Shown here one piece after another: positions 25,056-36,359 of a DNA stretch of 64,000 bases. Under the pieces are notes generated by a model. That model was not told where the DNA came from, ran no database searches, and saw only the letters and a program-made list of their open reading frames with translations. The DNA is from Cercis canadensis. Taxonomy: Eukaryota > Streptophyta > Magnoliopsida > Fabales > Fabaceae. The stretch spans positions 77,599-141,598 of the forward strand of contig QAOA01008758.1 in assembly GCA_003255065.1 (NCBI GenBank), read 5' to 3'. Position numbers and translations under genes: made by a program. Within the stretch, counting starts at the first letter, position 1; each line of letters opens with the position of its first letter.

Positions 25056-25199
25056 TTTTTTTTTTTTGGCCATAAGAGCTGAATAGAACAGGAACATAAA
25101 ACAATTTACAAGGTCGCTGGAGGTCTAGGAAGACCATCAGCAACCAATATTTCCAACAGGGAAGACAGAGGCTAAAGACCCAGTCCATTGGGCACATCT
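25056..25199 (-). mobile_element. LINE 3' tail, unit 1 (proximal piece)
   Basis: A 5'-truncated non-LTR retrotransposon end read on the minus strand, finishing in an A-tail (the T-run at 25056-25067). Equivalent tails lie at 37708-37855 and 43296-43480. In the longer third copy, reading upstream on the minus strand, the residues resemble a LINE RNase H C-terminus (A-D-W-L-A-type). It is interrupted here by a hAT element and continues at 26513-26545. Confidence 0.6.
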
Positions 25200-26512
25200 T
25201 AGAGCTGGGTTCATGGGTTCAGCCCGATGGGGCCCAAAAAAATGGTGGGTAGAGTTCTTAAAATGCTTGCCCATTTAAAACCGGGCCAATTTGGCCCGGC
25301 CCGATAAGGCCCATTGCCCGATCGGGTTTCAACCGGTTGGCCCGATTTGTTTCCTTTTTTTTTTTTTTTTTTTTNTTTTTTTTTTTTTCCAGCTTTCAAT
25401 CAACCCCAATTCTAAAATCTTGGAGCTCATTTACAATTATAGCTAAACTAGTTGAGCTTGCATGGGTGTTTGATGATGAAGGTGTACTGCATAGTTGCCA
25501 TTGTTGATTATTCTATGGAAAAATCTTACACATTTTAGATTTGATTTCTTATTGCTCTTGAATAGATAAAATCGTATTTGTGACTTATGAGATTCTTGTT
25601 TTAATCAAACAATTATTTGTGCCTAGTTGTTAGTTGTTACTCTCATGTTTTGATTTAGTTTGAAACCTCAAATTGGGTTATTTTGCTGTGTGCCAACACT
25701 GAGCGCTACGTTCCTGGCGCTGAGCGTGGCCCAATCGAGCTTCTTTGTGCTGCTAGTGCCAACGCTGGGCGCCAGGTATACCGAGCTGAAGTTTTAGGTT
25801 AATGTGGTACCAGCACTAGGCGCCAAACATGCCGAAAATGACAAAAGTAGCCCCATAAATGATAAAATGCTGTTTTGACCCTTGAAACGATGGAATTTAG
25901 CTAAAATCACGCGACGCACGAGGCTGTGTTTTGTTCAGAAGGTCGTTTCCATATGAAAAAGTCGGGTCTTTTGTCAAAAACAGACATAGTTAACTTTTCT
26001 AGTCAACTTTGGATGCTTCCTTTATGCCATGAATTCTAAATTCTTTTGTACTACATCACATTTTTGTTTGTAATTTTGTTAGGGGCTTTAATTTACTTTT
26101 TTCTTTAAATTTTTTACAGTATGACTTCCTTTAGTGTTGGAAAGAATAGCGGTATTAGTTGTGATGCTGATGATGATTGTGAATTTGTGCAAATTCCTAG
26201 TATTGTAAGTAATACAAATACTAGTGAGAATGTTGAACCACAATTCAAAAAAGCTAGATCATTAACCTCTAGATCATTAATCTCTGATGTTTCATAATTA
26301 ATATGTTCTCATATTCTTTCAAAAATAAACATGACAAAAAAAATTAGAAAACAGATTTTGGCCCGTTATGACCCGCAATCCGAAGTGGGCTGGGGTGGGC
26401 TAGTAAAATGCTGGCCTGATTAGAACCGGGCTACTTTGGCCCATCCTGTTAAGGCCCGCAGCCTGATGTGACCCGGCCCTAATGGGCTGGGCTGGCCCGT
26501 TAGTCAGCTCTA
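25200..26512 (+). mobile_element. hAT deletion derivative, 8-bp target duplication, with transposase N-terminal remnant
   Basis: The termini TAGAGCTGGGTTCATGGG and (reverse complement of the right end) TAGAGCTGACTAACGGGCC share an 8-bp perfect start and GGCCC-rich subterminal sequence, the hAT pattern. The flanks GCACATCT (25192-25199) and GCACATCC (26513-26520) are an 8-bp duplication with one mismatch. At 26121-26297 (+) there is a short frame (MTSFSVGKNSG, then acidic CDADDDCEFVQIPS, ending in KKARSLTSRS) that looks like the disordered start of a hAT transposase; everything after it is gone. Units 2 and 3 have the uninterrupted site. Confidence 0.85.
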
Positions 26513-26558
26513 GCACATCCTCCTCCTACCATGCCTACCATTTTAGTTTATATAAATA

Positions 26559-26729
26559 CTAGTTCCAGCACCGTGCATTGCACGGGAAGAGATTAAAAAT
26601 AGAGAGAGTTTGCCCATGAAGAGAGAGAAGGCATGTGAAAAAAAAAATGAAAAAAAACACATGAAAGAGTATACAATGCACAGATAATTATACTCATCAG
26701 AAAATGTCTCTATCAGTTATATATAGAGA
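26559..26729 (-). mobile_element. Mini-Helitron, 171 bp, unit 2 copy
   Basis: On the minus strand it starts TCTCTATATATAACTGATAG and ends with a perfect 7-bp-stem hairpin, CCGTGCA-A-TGCACGG, then TGCTGGAA and CTAG. It lies between A and T, as Helitrons do. The flanking words AAATA and TTACACATTT are contiguous as AATATTACACATTT at 55743, which serves as an empty-site relative. It has no coding capacity. Confidence 0.75.
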
Positions 26730-26802
26730 TTACACATTTGAGCCCATTAGGTTTTGTGTGAGCTTTATTTTTTTTGACAAAACCTGGGACTCTGCCAGAA
26801 AT

Positions 26803-29800
26803 TTAAGGTGTGATTGTTGCCCAACTAGGTGGAAGCCGTTCAGAAGTGGTAGGCATGCTCCGAACGCTAATATCAAGGGGCAGGAGACGGTACTCAATGT
26901 CAAGCTCCCGGAAAATTTTGATCATCTCCTCAATCAAAAGGGATCTCCTGGAAAATCTTTCTCCCATGTCTTGGTGGTTCATTCTATGAGTTAGCCAAAG
27001 TCCCATTTTTACCATGTTTAGTTGGTCGAAGTCCACGAAGACTATCATAGGTGAAGGATACCAGTGCTCCTTCTTGTTATCAACAAAGCTGCATCAAAGT
27101 CGTTAAAATTTTCATCCAATCAGGTATATATACACCAACAAACATTGACAAATTAAAAGAAACAAGAGATTTTTTCGAACATACTCCGTTATTGTTTTTT
27201 TCATAAGTGCAATCTTTTCAGCAGGGGTAGATATATGTATGCTGAAGTCAATAGCATCTCCCATGTCAGGACTCCGGTAGAAATTATTAATGCCCTTAGT
27301 AGCAAGAACATTGTTAGGGTATATAACCTTCTGATTGTCATATCTCAAGAATACGGTTGTCAATATGTTCATTTCTTCTACAACCACCTGAAATTAATTA
27401 GCAAAAGGAAAAATTAGGCAATGTCTAAATAAAAACAGAATCTGTAAACACATAAAGAGCACAACATTACCTGGACCCCATCAATTTCACACCTATCTCC
27501 CACATCAAATGGGTGCATGACAAACAGGAAAATGATTGCTTCAAATATAGTCTTGCAGGTATTTCCAAATATAAATACCACCACCACAAGCTGTGAACTC
27601 ACAAAGAGAAGAAATTTGGTGGTGGCAATTTCCAATATTAAGAGCACAATAACCAGTACAGTAATGGCGACTATAACATTGAGCATTCGATGAAGTTTAT
27701 TCACTGCCGATTTGGTATCATTCAATGTCAAAGCAAGTGCTCTCCTCTCTCTGAACGCATTGACCTGGGTTATTAAAATGCATGACATTAGTTTGCATTG
27801 GGTTTTGAATGCACTTGTGTGCCCTTGGGTGGGAAGATGAGGAAAAATTCTCTTATCAAAATCTGAACTAGACAAGTTCTATAAGCACCACTGACACAGA
27901 TTCCCATTATAATCCCTTCTAACTCAGCTTTGGTAATATACTAATATAATACCTCATGTCAAAGTTTATAAGTAAATATTGTCAAAATTATATTAAGAAT
28001 GCGATAAACACATAAAGAAAGCGTTGTCAAATTTAGCTTCTTGCAAGTAAATGATCCAAGAACCAAACAAAAAAGGATGCATGTCGGCAAGCACCATATT
28101 TAGAGACAACAGGATATAAAAACCACCCAGTCCTTCAAACTTAGCTTAATATGTTGCTTAATTAGTACTAACCACCCAGTTCTTCATGGCAGATTTGCTG
28201 ATTTTCTCAGACTCAGATGCTCCTTCAAAGAGATTCATGGTTTTTAGAGCTTCATCTTCTCTCATAAAACGCTTCAAGTCCTCCAGGTATATGTGCCTGT
28301 GAAAAAGAAAACAGTAAACTAAATTAGTGAATGAAGATAGCTCAGAAATAAAGGATTCATAAACCATGGCAACTACTAGTTATTCAATTCAATAGTAATT
28401 CATGTAAAATCATGTGATATTGAAGGCTGAACCTCTTCTTTATTGACCATCACTTACTCGACGTTTGGTAGACGAATTTTTTTTTCGTTCCTAAAAATCA
28501 TGTTTCCTAGGAATAATGATTCACATAAATATTATAAATGTGTTCTGTTGACCATAAATATGTATGGGAATGTTAGACAATGTTTTTTTGTAAATCTTCT
28601 ATTCTCACATTTGATTATAATATAATTTTTCTTGGAATCTTAGTATTTTTTTTTCAAAAATATCCCTATCTATTTTAAATAAAAAAATAAAATTAATTTT
28701 TATAATTAATAAATATTTATTTTAAAAAAAATTTGTATTTTTGTTAAAAAAAATTTATGCATTGTGCCAGAAAATATAGGCCAGTAGTCATAATGGGCCA
28801 GAAAATTTGGGCATCTACAATTACTAACTTGTGCAAGTCTTTTCCCAGCATTGCCTTTTCTCGAAGTTTTCTTTTGTTCAGTACTACCTTGTCTGATTTC
28901 TGGAGTTGTTGTTGCAGTTTGGGCTCTAATGGTTCCACACTTAAGTTTCATTTCTTAAATGCCTGCAAATGAAGCCTTTTGACTGGATAAACAGGAACAC
29001 GATACGAGTTTGCTTTGTAAACAAGTTAAGTTACTGAAGATGCCAAAAAGTCATGTTTATGTAATTTATCAATTTCAATAGAAGATGCCAAAAAGTCACG
29101 TTTATGTAACTTATCAATTTCAATAGAAGATGGCAAACCCAGTATACTTGGAATGTAGAATAGTGAAACGTAATGGAAGGAAAAAAGAAAAAGAAATTGA
29201 TTTCAATTTCTACCAAGTATATATACGATAAATTTCTTTGACACTTTATAATTTTAATTTTTTTATGCTTTCTATTTAATTTTGTCTTATTTATTCTTTT
29301 TTTAATTGATTTATTTTAATTTTAACATTATTTACAATTATACATTAATGAACGATATATCTATTTTTTTACATCTATAAAATTTTCTTATGATTATGGG
29401 AATCCAAAATTCTTAGCCCTTCTCATGAAAAAGTTTTGGTAAAAAGTTTGTCTTAAAATCATTCTCCGAAATCTACTTTCTTGAGAATGTTTTAATTTTT
29501 GAAATTTTGTAACAAACATAAAAATATTAATTTTCTAAATTAAGATTTGTCTGTTACAAAGAAGGTTTCAATTGTAGAAAGTGAGAAGCAACACAAATTG
29601 ATTGTCAGAGGTCAACTCTAAACTATGTTCCATGTTTTTGGAAGGTTTCTGTATGGCACTCGAAAATAAGCTTTAACACCCCACAATCAGTCATGAACGA
29701 TTATCAAGGTGTCAATAAAGGTGCCAAAAGTCGACCCAAATCTTAAGGTATGGGTATGGATCAAAGTGCTCAAGAAGCATAATAGTGCTCAAGCCTCACA

Positions 29801-31120
29801 CAACGACAACAACTAGTAAGATTATTCAAATCGCAGAAACGTTCACACAGAAGAGAAGAAGAAGAAGAAAATGTAAAAAGCATAACAGAAGCTAAGACAC
29901 AGTATTGCAACGTAAGGTTTCAACAGGGAATACCATCATGTTATCGACTCTGTATATCAGAGACAAAAATTGAAAATTCTTAAAAAAGACCATGGTGAAA
30001 ACTTAAACAAGTTATTATAGTCTTAGTTTATAAGGATTAATGAATAACCTGGACCCCCGACTAGCAACATTGTGAAATATTTTCTTTGCTGCTGCTTTAG
30101 CCTCATTTTCACTTCTAATCTGTGTGGTTTGTTCATCTCCATTGGCGGTATCAAGTATCTGCTCCTCCAGTGTAGAAAGAGCTCCATGACGGACCATATT
30201 CATTAACCTTTTCATATTCCAGGCAGAGACATTTTTCGGATTCAGCTTATGCAAGTGATCAATAGTTATTCCATCCTTTGCCTTATTGGAAAGTGGGCCA
30301 GAAGACTTTCCACTTTTGAGCCTGAGACTTTTCTGTAGCATTCTGCTCTTCGTCACTCTTTTGCTCTGGACTGTAGAGAAGGCAGTTGCGTTATGGTCAG
30401 GAGCGGGTATATTAACCCCAGCATTCTGCAACTTCTGAACCTCATTAACAAGCCTTTCCTCCTCTTCCCCTGACTTTTGGATTTCTATCAATGGTGCACC
30501 CGAGAGTGTTTCAATCACATATTGATTAAAAAGTGACTCCTGAATCCTATCAAAGTAGGTGCGTACAAGGAAAGAAGAAGCCAGCACCTTAACCACGAGA
30601 GTTTTCACCAACCATACCAAAGTAGCCACCAAGAAACAGACCAAGATCTTGGTGACATTTTCAAGGAAATGACTTTTAGTCTCCCTCTGAACTCTCTTAT
30701 CAAATAATATATGCCAAGCAATCAAAACAAAACCCAACCATAGACAATTTTGAACTGCCTTCCTGACACCATACACAAAATAGAGTACTCTCTTCCGCAA
30801 AAGGAAATTCCTTTCAATAAAGAATACCACTATCCGGATTACCCAATCAGAAACTAAGCGCCCACAAATTAGAACCAGAACCATCACCTCCCATTTCCAT
30901 AACTTGAGCTTCCAGAGTCTCTTATTCCTCAAATAGGGAATACAAAGCGAGCATATTAAAGCACCAACTATCAAAACCAAACTCAACCACTCAAGAAAAA
31001 CCCATACGCTAAAGTGCCTCTTTTTGAACTCATCGGGTAGATCGTCTTCCAAAAATGGATCGTCTTCGCCATCATCCCCTTCCTTCCCCAGCATCCCCGA
31101 GAATATTTGACCCGACTAGA
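26803..31120 (-). pseudogene. MSL copy 2: 5'-truncated MscS-like channel gene, all remaining exons open
   Basis: Minus-strand segments: 30049-31094 (partial exon 1 from the first in-frame ATG), 28173-28296, 27471-27764, 27185-27387 and 26803-27088. Joined, they give 651 codons (650 aa) with no stop, and every junction has GT-AG borders and matching phase. The product would begin MLGKEGDDGEDDPFLEDDLP and keep all six predicted membrane segments and the MscS beta domain (HPFDVGDRCEIDGVQ; FLRYDNQKVIYPN). The 287-residue cytosolic N-terminus and its promoter are absent, replaced by unrelated repeat sequence. The same 13-bp deletion as in copies 1 and 3 puts a stop just upstream of the ATG. It is either a recent pseudogene or a truncated paralogue. 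Confidence 0.8.
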
Positions 31121-31205
31121 CCTCCGGTCCTGTTCAGGTGACTTACTTGAATTACTTCAAATGATTACGATTGTTCCATTTTCTAAATATATGATAGAAA
31201 CTAGA

Positions 31206-32236
31206 GAGTCATTCCTCTGAATATTCGGCACATCTCAAACAATTATCAGTATTACGACAGTTTTTTTTTTTTTTTTTTTTTTTTTGTGGAGTGTCAAATT
31301 TTTGTTTAAAGATTTAGTAAAATGTCACTTTAAGAATTTTTTTTTTTTACATTTCATGAAGGGGATTCGTATTTTAAAGGATGCACATGTGAAGTGCCCC
31401 ACTACCACATGTTTTGATGGCCAGCAATTTGAGAAGAAAAACGCGTATGATAGTAACATTTTTATGAAAAATTCCACTTTCCAGAAAAGTAGTTCATGAA
31501 GCTGTAATTGATATATTTCAAATACTGAGCTACAGGGGTGCCTAGATGGTTGTTTATCATGCTGTGATTAATGTAAAGCAGGCTAAGATGGAAGGTATCC
31601 TTATGTTTTGATGGCTAGTTAACCTGACTTAGACTGGCTATAGCATAATTTTCATTGTTTACAACTTCCCATTTCTGGGCGTGTCCTCTGGACACTTGAT
31701 TTTTAGCTTGCCTGTGGTTAAGAATTATGCAGTTACTCCATCAAAATAAGAATGAGCTCTAGCTTTGTTGTCTATTTTGTCAAACTCAATATAATTATCA
31801 TGCTGCACGTTACAATCTGTATCATGTAGAAAATAGCTTCAAGAGAGGGTTTTGGCCACTAGATTGGTTCTAGTACTCTGCCTCCAGAGTCTAAATTTTT
31901 GCCGTGCAGCTGGTGTTCTTGGGATCTGGGAATCACAATCCAAAGATTAGCATAATTTTGGGAGGTGGGAACATGTGGAGTGCCCCACTATGGTAGTGCA
32001 GCACTCACTCCACATGTGCCCCCTTAAAATGTGAGTCCCTTTCACGAAATGTAAAAAAGAAAAAAATTTCAAAGTGCGACACTTCATTAAATCTCAAAGC
32101 AAAATTTTAACACTCTATTATTCTCCAAAATGTGACACTAACAATAAAAAAAATTACCGTAATAATAGAAATTGTCTAAAATGTGTTATAAATTTGTCAA
32201 TATTTTGCAAATGCACAATATTAAGAGGAATGACTC
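31206..32236. mobile_element. Mutator-like element, unit 2 copy
   Basis: Orthologous by position to the element at 11722-12679, with the same GAGTCATTCCTCTGAATATT left end and a right end finishing AGAGGAATGACTC. The flanks are AGAAACTAGA and AAAAAGTAGA. It is somewhat longer (1031 bp) because internal blocks that were lost in the unit 1 copy are retained. No transposase is visible. Confidence 0.8.
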
Positions 32237-32304
32237 AAAAAGTAGATGTCATTAAGGCTGGCAAAGGCAAAGGATTTGATGATACTAGTCTTTTAAGTCA
32301 TATT

Positions 32305-32435
32305 AGGTATTCACATAATGAGAGCAATAACCAATAAATTTCTCTCAACAAATGCAACTCCAAAAATTCAAACTCAGAACTTTTATCCTAAAAAGCCTTG
32401 GAGCTCAGCCTACTTCTACTAAACCAACCTCTTGT
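32305..32435 (-). mobile_element. SINE-A, unit 2 copy
   Basis: The same 131-bp tRNA-derived element as in unit 1, flanked by TAGTCTTTTAAGTCATATT (32286-32304) and CAGTCTTTTAAGTCATTATT (32436-32455). It is inherited through the duplication rather than inserted anew. Confidence 0.7.
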
Positions 32436-32455
32436 CAGTCTTTTAAGTCATTATT

Positions 32456-33211
32456 GCAGCTGTCAGCCTGTCACAGGAATGGCAAGCACCAACCAACCAT
32501 CCCGCTCCAACTTTATCTCCAACCTTCACCTTTTTCACTTGGTTTCCACTTTCCCACTTCACCCACGTATCTCATGCGCACACCATAAATTTTACTCTAA
32601 CATATACCAAAAAAAAAACTTTATGAAATTTGAAGGGCCACATAAAATGTGATCCACATTGCCATTGAAAGGAGGAATGATACATCCATGCTTTCTTTTT
32701 TTATACATTTATTAAACTTGTGTATTTGACAACATTTAAGTTAAATTGGAATAACTAATAAAACTTCAGTGGCCACTCTAGAATTTTAATATCATAACTC
32801 AAATTAATTTTAATTGAAAACGGTGCCGCGAATAATTATAAATACAATATAAATATTTTACATGTCGATCTACTAATACTTATGATCACATCAATACTTA
32901 ATAATTGATGAATTTTAAATGTTTATCAGCAATATTCAAGTGAAAGAGAAATGAAATATTTAAGAGGTGTAGATGGTATAGAAAATTTGAAGTTATACAT
33001 AAAAGTTTCATGTGAGTTTAGAGGGGCTCTAATAAAATTCAAATATTAATTGCCGTATGTCTCGGTATAAAACAAAAGAAAAAAATTTAGATATGAATGT
33101 AACACTACTCCAAATAAAATGAGAACATATAATTAATGGTGAATGAAAGTAAAGATAGATATTATAAATGAAGAATCAAAAAAAGGGTATGAATATTTGA
33201 TATATGCATAC
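32456..33211. other. Unit 2 spacer between SINE and ARM fragment
   Basis: Closely matches 12900-13652. The part from about 32700 on is AT-rich and would be intron 7 or later sequence of the ARM gene. No exon is recognised in it. Confidence 0.5.
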
Positions 33212-36107
33212 CCAGGAACCAAAGGAAATGCAAAAATAAGTGACTCTGGCTGCCAGATATGAGGGGGGCAAACCTTAGCAATCCTAGCATATGCACTGCA
33301 CAATGCAACCTAAAAAAGAACACTGTTAGATCCCCTGAACAATTTACTGCCTCAGATCTATCAGCTTCCAGAAAAAGAGATGAATAGCACCCAGGTTAAA
33401 CTCAATTGTTCAAAGGAAATGCAATTATTAATATTAACCTTTAGTTCCTCGCTTTTGGTTCTCCGCATTGACAAGAGGAATACACTTACTAAATCAGCAG
33501 CTGTTGATTTGACAACATCTTCAGGACAGCTAGATTAAAGCGCATTGAGGCAAATACCAATGGATGAATCATAAGCCATGTTTCTGCAGGTGAGTCCGTT
33601 GTTAACATTGTAAATGAAATAAGTAAATAATTTATTGAGTAATTTTTTTTGGTCCACATAAAAAATTTCAAGCATTGCAAATCAATTGAAACGTGAAACA
33701 TATTCAATCTAGTAGTGCAAATTATATGACAAAAGCATTGCAAGCTGCAATTCAATTGTTAGTTGGAAGCAAACTTCTATCAGCAAATCATTCACGAGGG
33801 AGGCATCCACAGATTATTATTATTAAAGCTCAATCCTAAGAAACCAAAAATACAAAAGTAAACATATTCAAACCTGAACACAGGAAGCCCTTCTTTGTCC
33901 TCACTCAAGATAGTAGATATCGATTGTATTAAATTCTCATAAGGAATGATATCATAGTTTGTCACCGTTCCAATGTTGCGTGCAAAGTCAAAACATGCCT
34001 TTCAGAAAGCCATAATTGTCAGACAATTATATCATCTGATAATACAAATAATTTATACAAATTGAGGTAAACAACTTGAATTCCATTTTCATCAACAAGC
34101 ACATACACGCACACATACATTTGTTGTAAGTAGTAACCATTACCCACCATATGCAGATCAGCATCCCCATAGCATAAAAGTGAACATGCAGCAGAAACAA
34201 ATGACGCACTGATCAACCCTTCAACATAAAGTGTTCCTTCAGTTAGGAATTTACTGAGAAGCTTTAAAATCCAAGTTGCAAAAGGTTCCCATCTCCTTTT
34301 GCCACTCAGGTCAATCAATATACCAGACCCGTCAACTGGTTTGTTACCTGCTGGGAGATCACCAATATGATTAGGATCAGAAAATATTTCAGTAAACGAC
34401 TCACAAAAACACTTCAATGTCACCCTAGTGGATCCTGTAATGCTTGCATTGTGAAGGCAGTGTGAAGCCACATGTAAAATATCTGTAAAGACAAAATACA
34501 TTATAACTTTATCATTTGAAATGAATTTTGGCAATGACTTTTGACAGAGAGAACCTAAAAATAGAAGATCTTATATCCACACCCCCCCCAAAACACAATA
34601 TTTCCCTTGTAACAAAAAGGGGGCCACATGAAAGGAGACTAACAAAAGTTCAATTTAAGCAATCATATAATTATATCTCACAGGAAGGCATCAAATTAGA
34701 AGAGATAGATCAACTGCATGTTGTAGTTCATGATGTCCACATCTTTACCTTCAATGACTAACATGGCATCCCCGAAAAACTGTCTGTATGCATCTCGTGC
34801 TCCAGTTCGAAGCAAAAAATAAAAGTGATCCAAGTGTTTCAAAAATTACTCCATGACGAGACCTGAAACATCACATCATTTCCCAACAGCAGTTACACAA
34901 GAAACACAAATTGAATAAGTACAAAATGGGGAATACTTATAACTTCAATAGAAAAGGAGAAACAAACCAAATAATTTTTCTGTACTCGTTACCTCATCAA
35001 AAACATACAAGGACCAAAATTTGAAGGCATGCAACTCCAGACTGTACCGAATAAATCCCCCCATATCAATATGTTGAATAAACCTACCAAGTTTTTTATC
35101 ACTACAGTGACGCATGTTGTGCTTCTTTTACAAGTTTTAGCCATTGAAAAAAANNNNNNNNNNNNNNNNNNNNNNNNNNNNNNNNNNNNNNNNNNNNNNN
35201 NNNNNNNNNNNNNNNNNNNNNNNNNNNNNNNNNNNNNNNNNNNNNNNNNNNNNNNNNNNNNNNNNNNNNNNNNNNNNNNNNNNNNNNNNNNNNNNNNNNN
35301 NNNNNNNNNNNNNNNNNNNNNNNNNNNNNNNNNNNNNNNNNNNNNNNNNNNNNNNNNNNNNNNNNNNNNNNNNNNNNNNNNNNNNNNNNNNNNNNNNNNN
35401 NNNNNNNNNNNNNNNNNNNNNNNNNNNNNNNNNNNNNNNNNNNNNNNNNNNNNNNNNNNNNNNNNNNNNNNNNNNNNNNNNNNNNNNNNNNNNNNNNNNN
35501 NNNNNNNNNNNNNNNNNNNNNNNNNNNNNNNNNNNNNNNNNNNNNNNNNNNNNNNNNNNNNNNNNNNNNNNNNNNNNNNNNNNNNNNNNNNNNNNNNNNN
35601 NNNNNNNNNNNNNNNNNNNNNNNNNNNNNNNNNNNNNNNNNNNNGGGGGCGGGGGGGGTGGGGCGGGGGGGGGGGGGGGGGGGGTTGGGGGGGGGGGGGG
35701 GGGGGGGGGGGCGGGGGAGTGGGCGGGTGGGGGGGGGGGGGGGTGTGGTTACATTTTCTGGTTCATTTGCTAAGCTCTAACTTAGGTTTCCCATACTTCA
35801 TGATTCTTCAATACCAAATAGTAGAGAAATAGAAACATTGATTAGTTGAATAATGTAGTAACGCCTTCGCATTGTGAAAAGAAACGTTTTCCTACGTTTT
35901 CTAAGAAACCAAACGGAGGAATCGAAAGTAGATAGATACAGAGAGAGTACCAAAGGAAGAAGGCACGACGTAAGCGTGCAGAAGATTTGGGAGGACGGCC
36001 CGGAACCTGACCTCCAAAGCATCGTCATCGGCATTGTTGGGAGGCGTGGATGAGGAAGCTGCTATTCGTTCTCGAAGTTCGTGCACAAGGCTCGAGAGGT
36101 TAGCCAT
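33212..36107 (-). pseudogene. ARM copy 2: armadillo-type plant protein fragment, exons 1-7, broken
   Basis: Minus-strand exons: 35951-36107, (exon 2 hidden in the 35154-35644 gap), 34749-34862, 34148-34482, 33874-33998, 33439-33583 and 33212-33309. Exon 1 is intact, unlike copy 1: codon 14 is CGA, and the frame reads MANLSSLVHELRERIAASSS. Exon 5 also keeps CAA where copy 1 has TAA. Exon 7 is uninterrupted and continues after ARIAK to VCPPHIWQPES. Lesions: the same extra T in exon 3 as copy 1 (114 nt where frame requires 113), and a TAC to TAA change in exon 6 (after CLNAL). The gene stops after exon 7, so the C-terminal half is missing. The family identity as an ARM-repeat protein is from memory and moderate. 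Confidence 0.75.
35154..35644. other. Assembly gap (N)
   Basis: It lies in the ARM copy 2 region that should contain exon 2 (compare 20818-20962 in copy 1). It is followed by about 100 bp of nearly pure G (35645-35744), which is probably not real sequence. Confidence 0.95.
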
Positions 36108-36359
36108 GAATATGACGATGACGATGATAATGCTGATGCTGGTGCTTTCATTGATTCAATTTCATTCCACTCTTCAGCCTTCCCTCCCAAACTCCACGTG
36201 TGCTTCTTCAATGACTTTAAGCAACATTAACTAGAATAGAGTGTAGAGGTGGAGGAGCTGCAGGAGCACCATCTCTTTTTTTGTTCTACTCTCGTCAAGC
36301 GGGACATACCGCGCGCGCCACTTCCACTTCCTCACTTGTGGTTTTTTCGATTTTCTTTT

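Noticed and set aside
26571..26585. Transcription terminator at the CCGTGCATTGCACGG hairpin
   Set aside because: Position, the following CTAG, and the matching TC end with A/T flanks fit a Helitron 3' end much better, and such terminators are not used by plant pol II.
35029..35832. Glycine-rich protein encoded next to the second gap
   Set aside because: The Gly/Trp run is a translation of the poly-G block beside the gap, which looks like an artefact.
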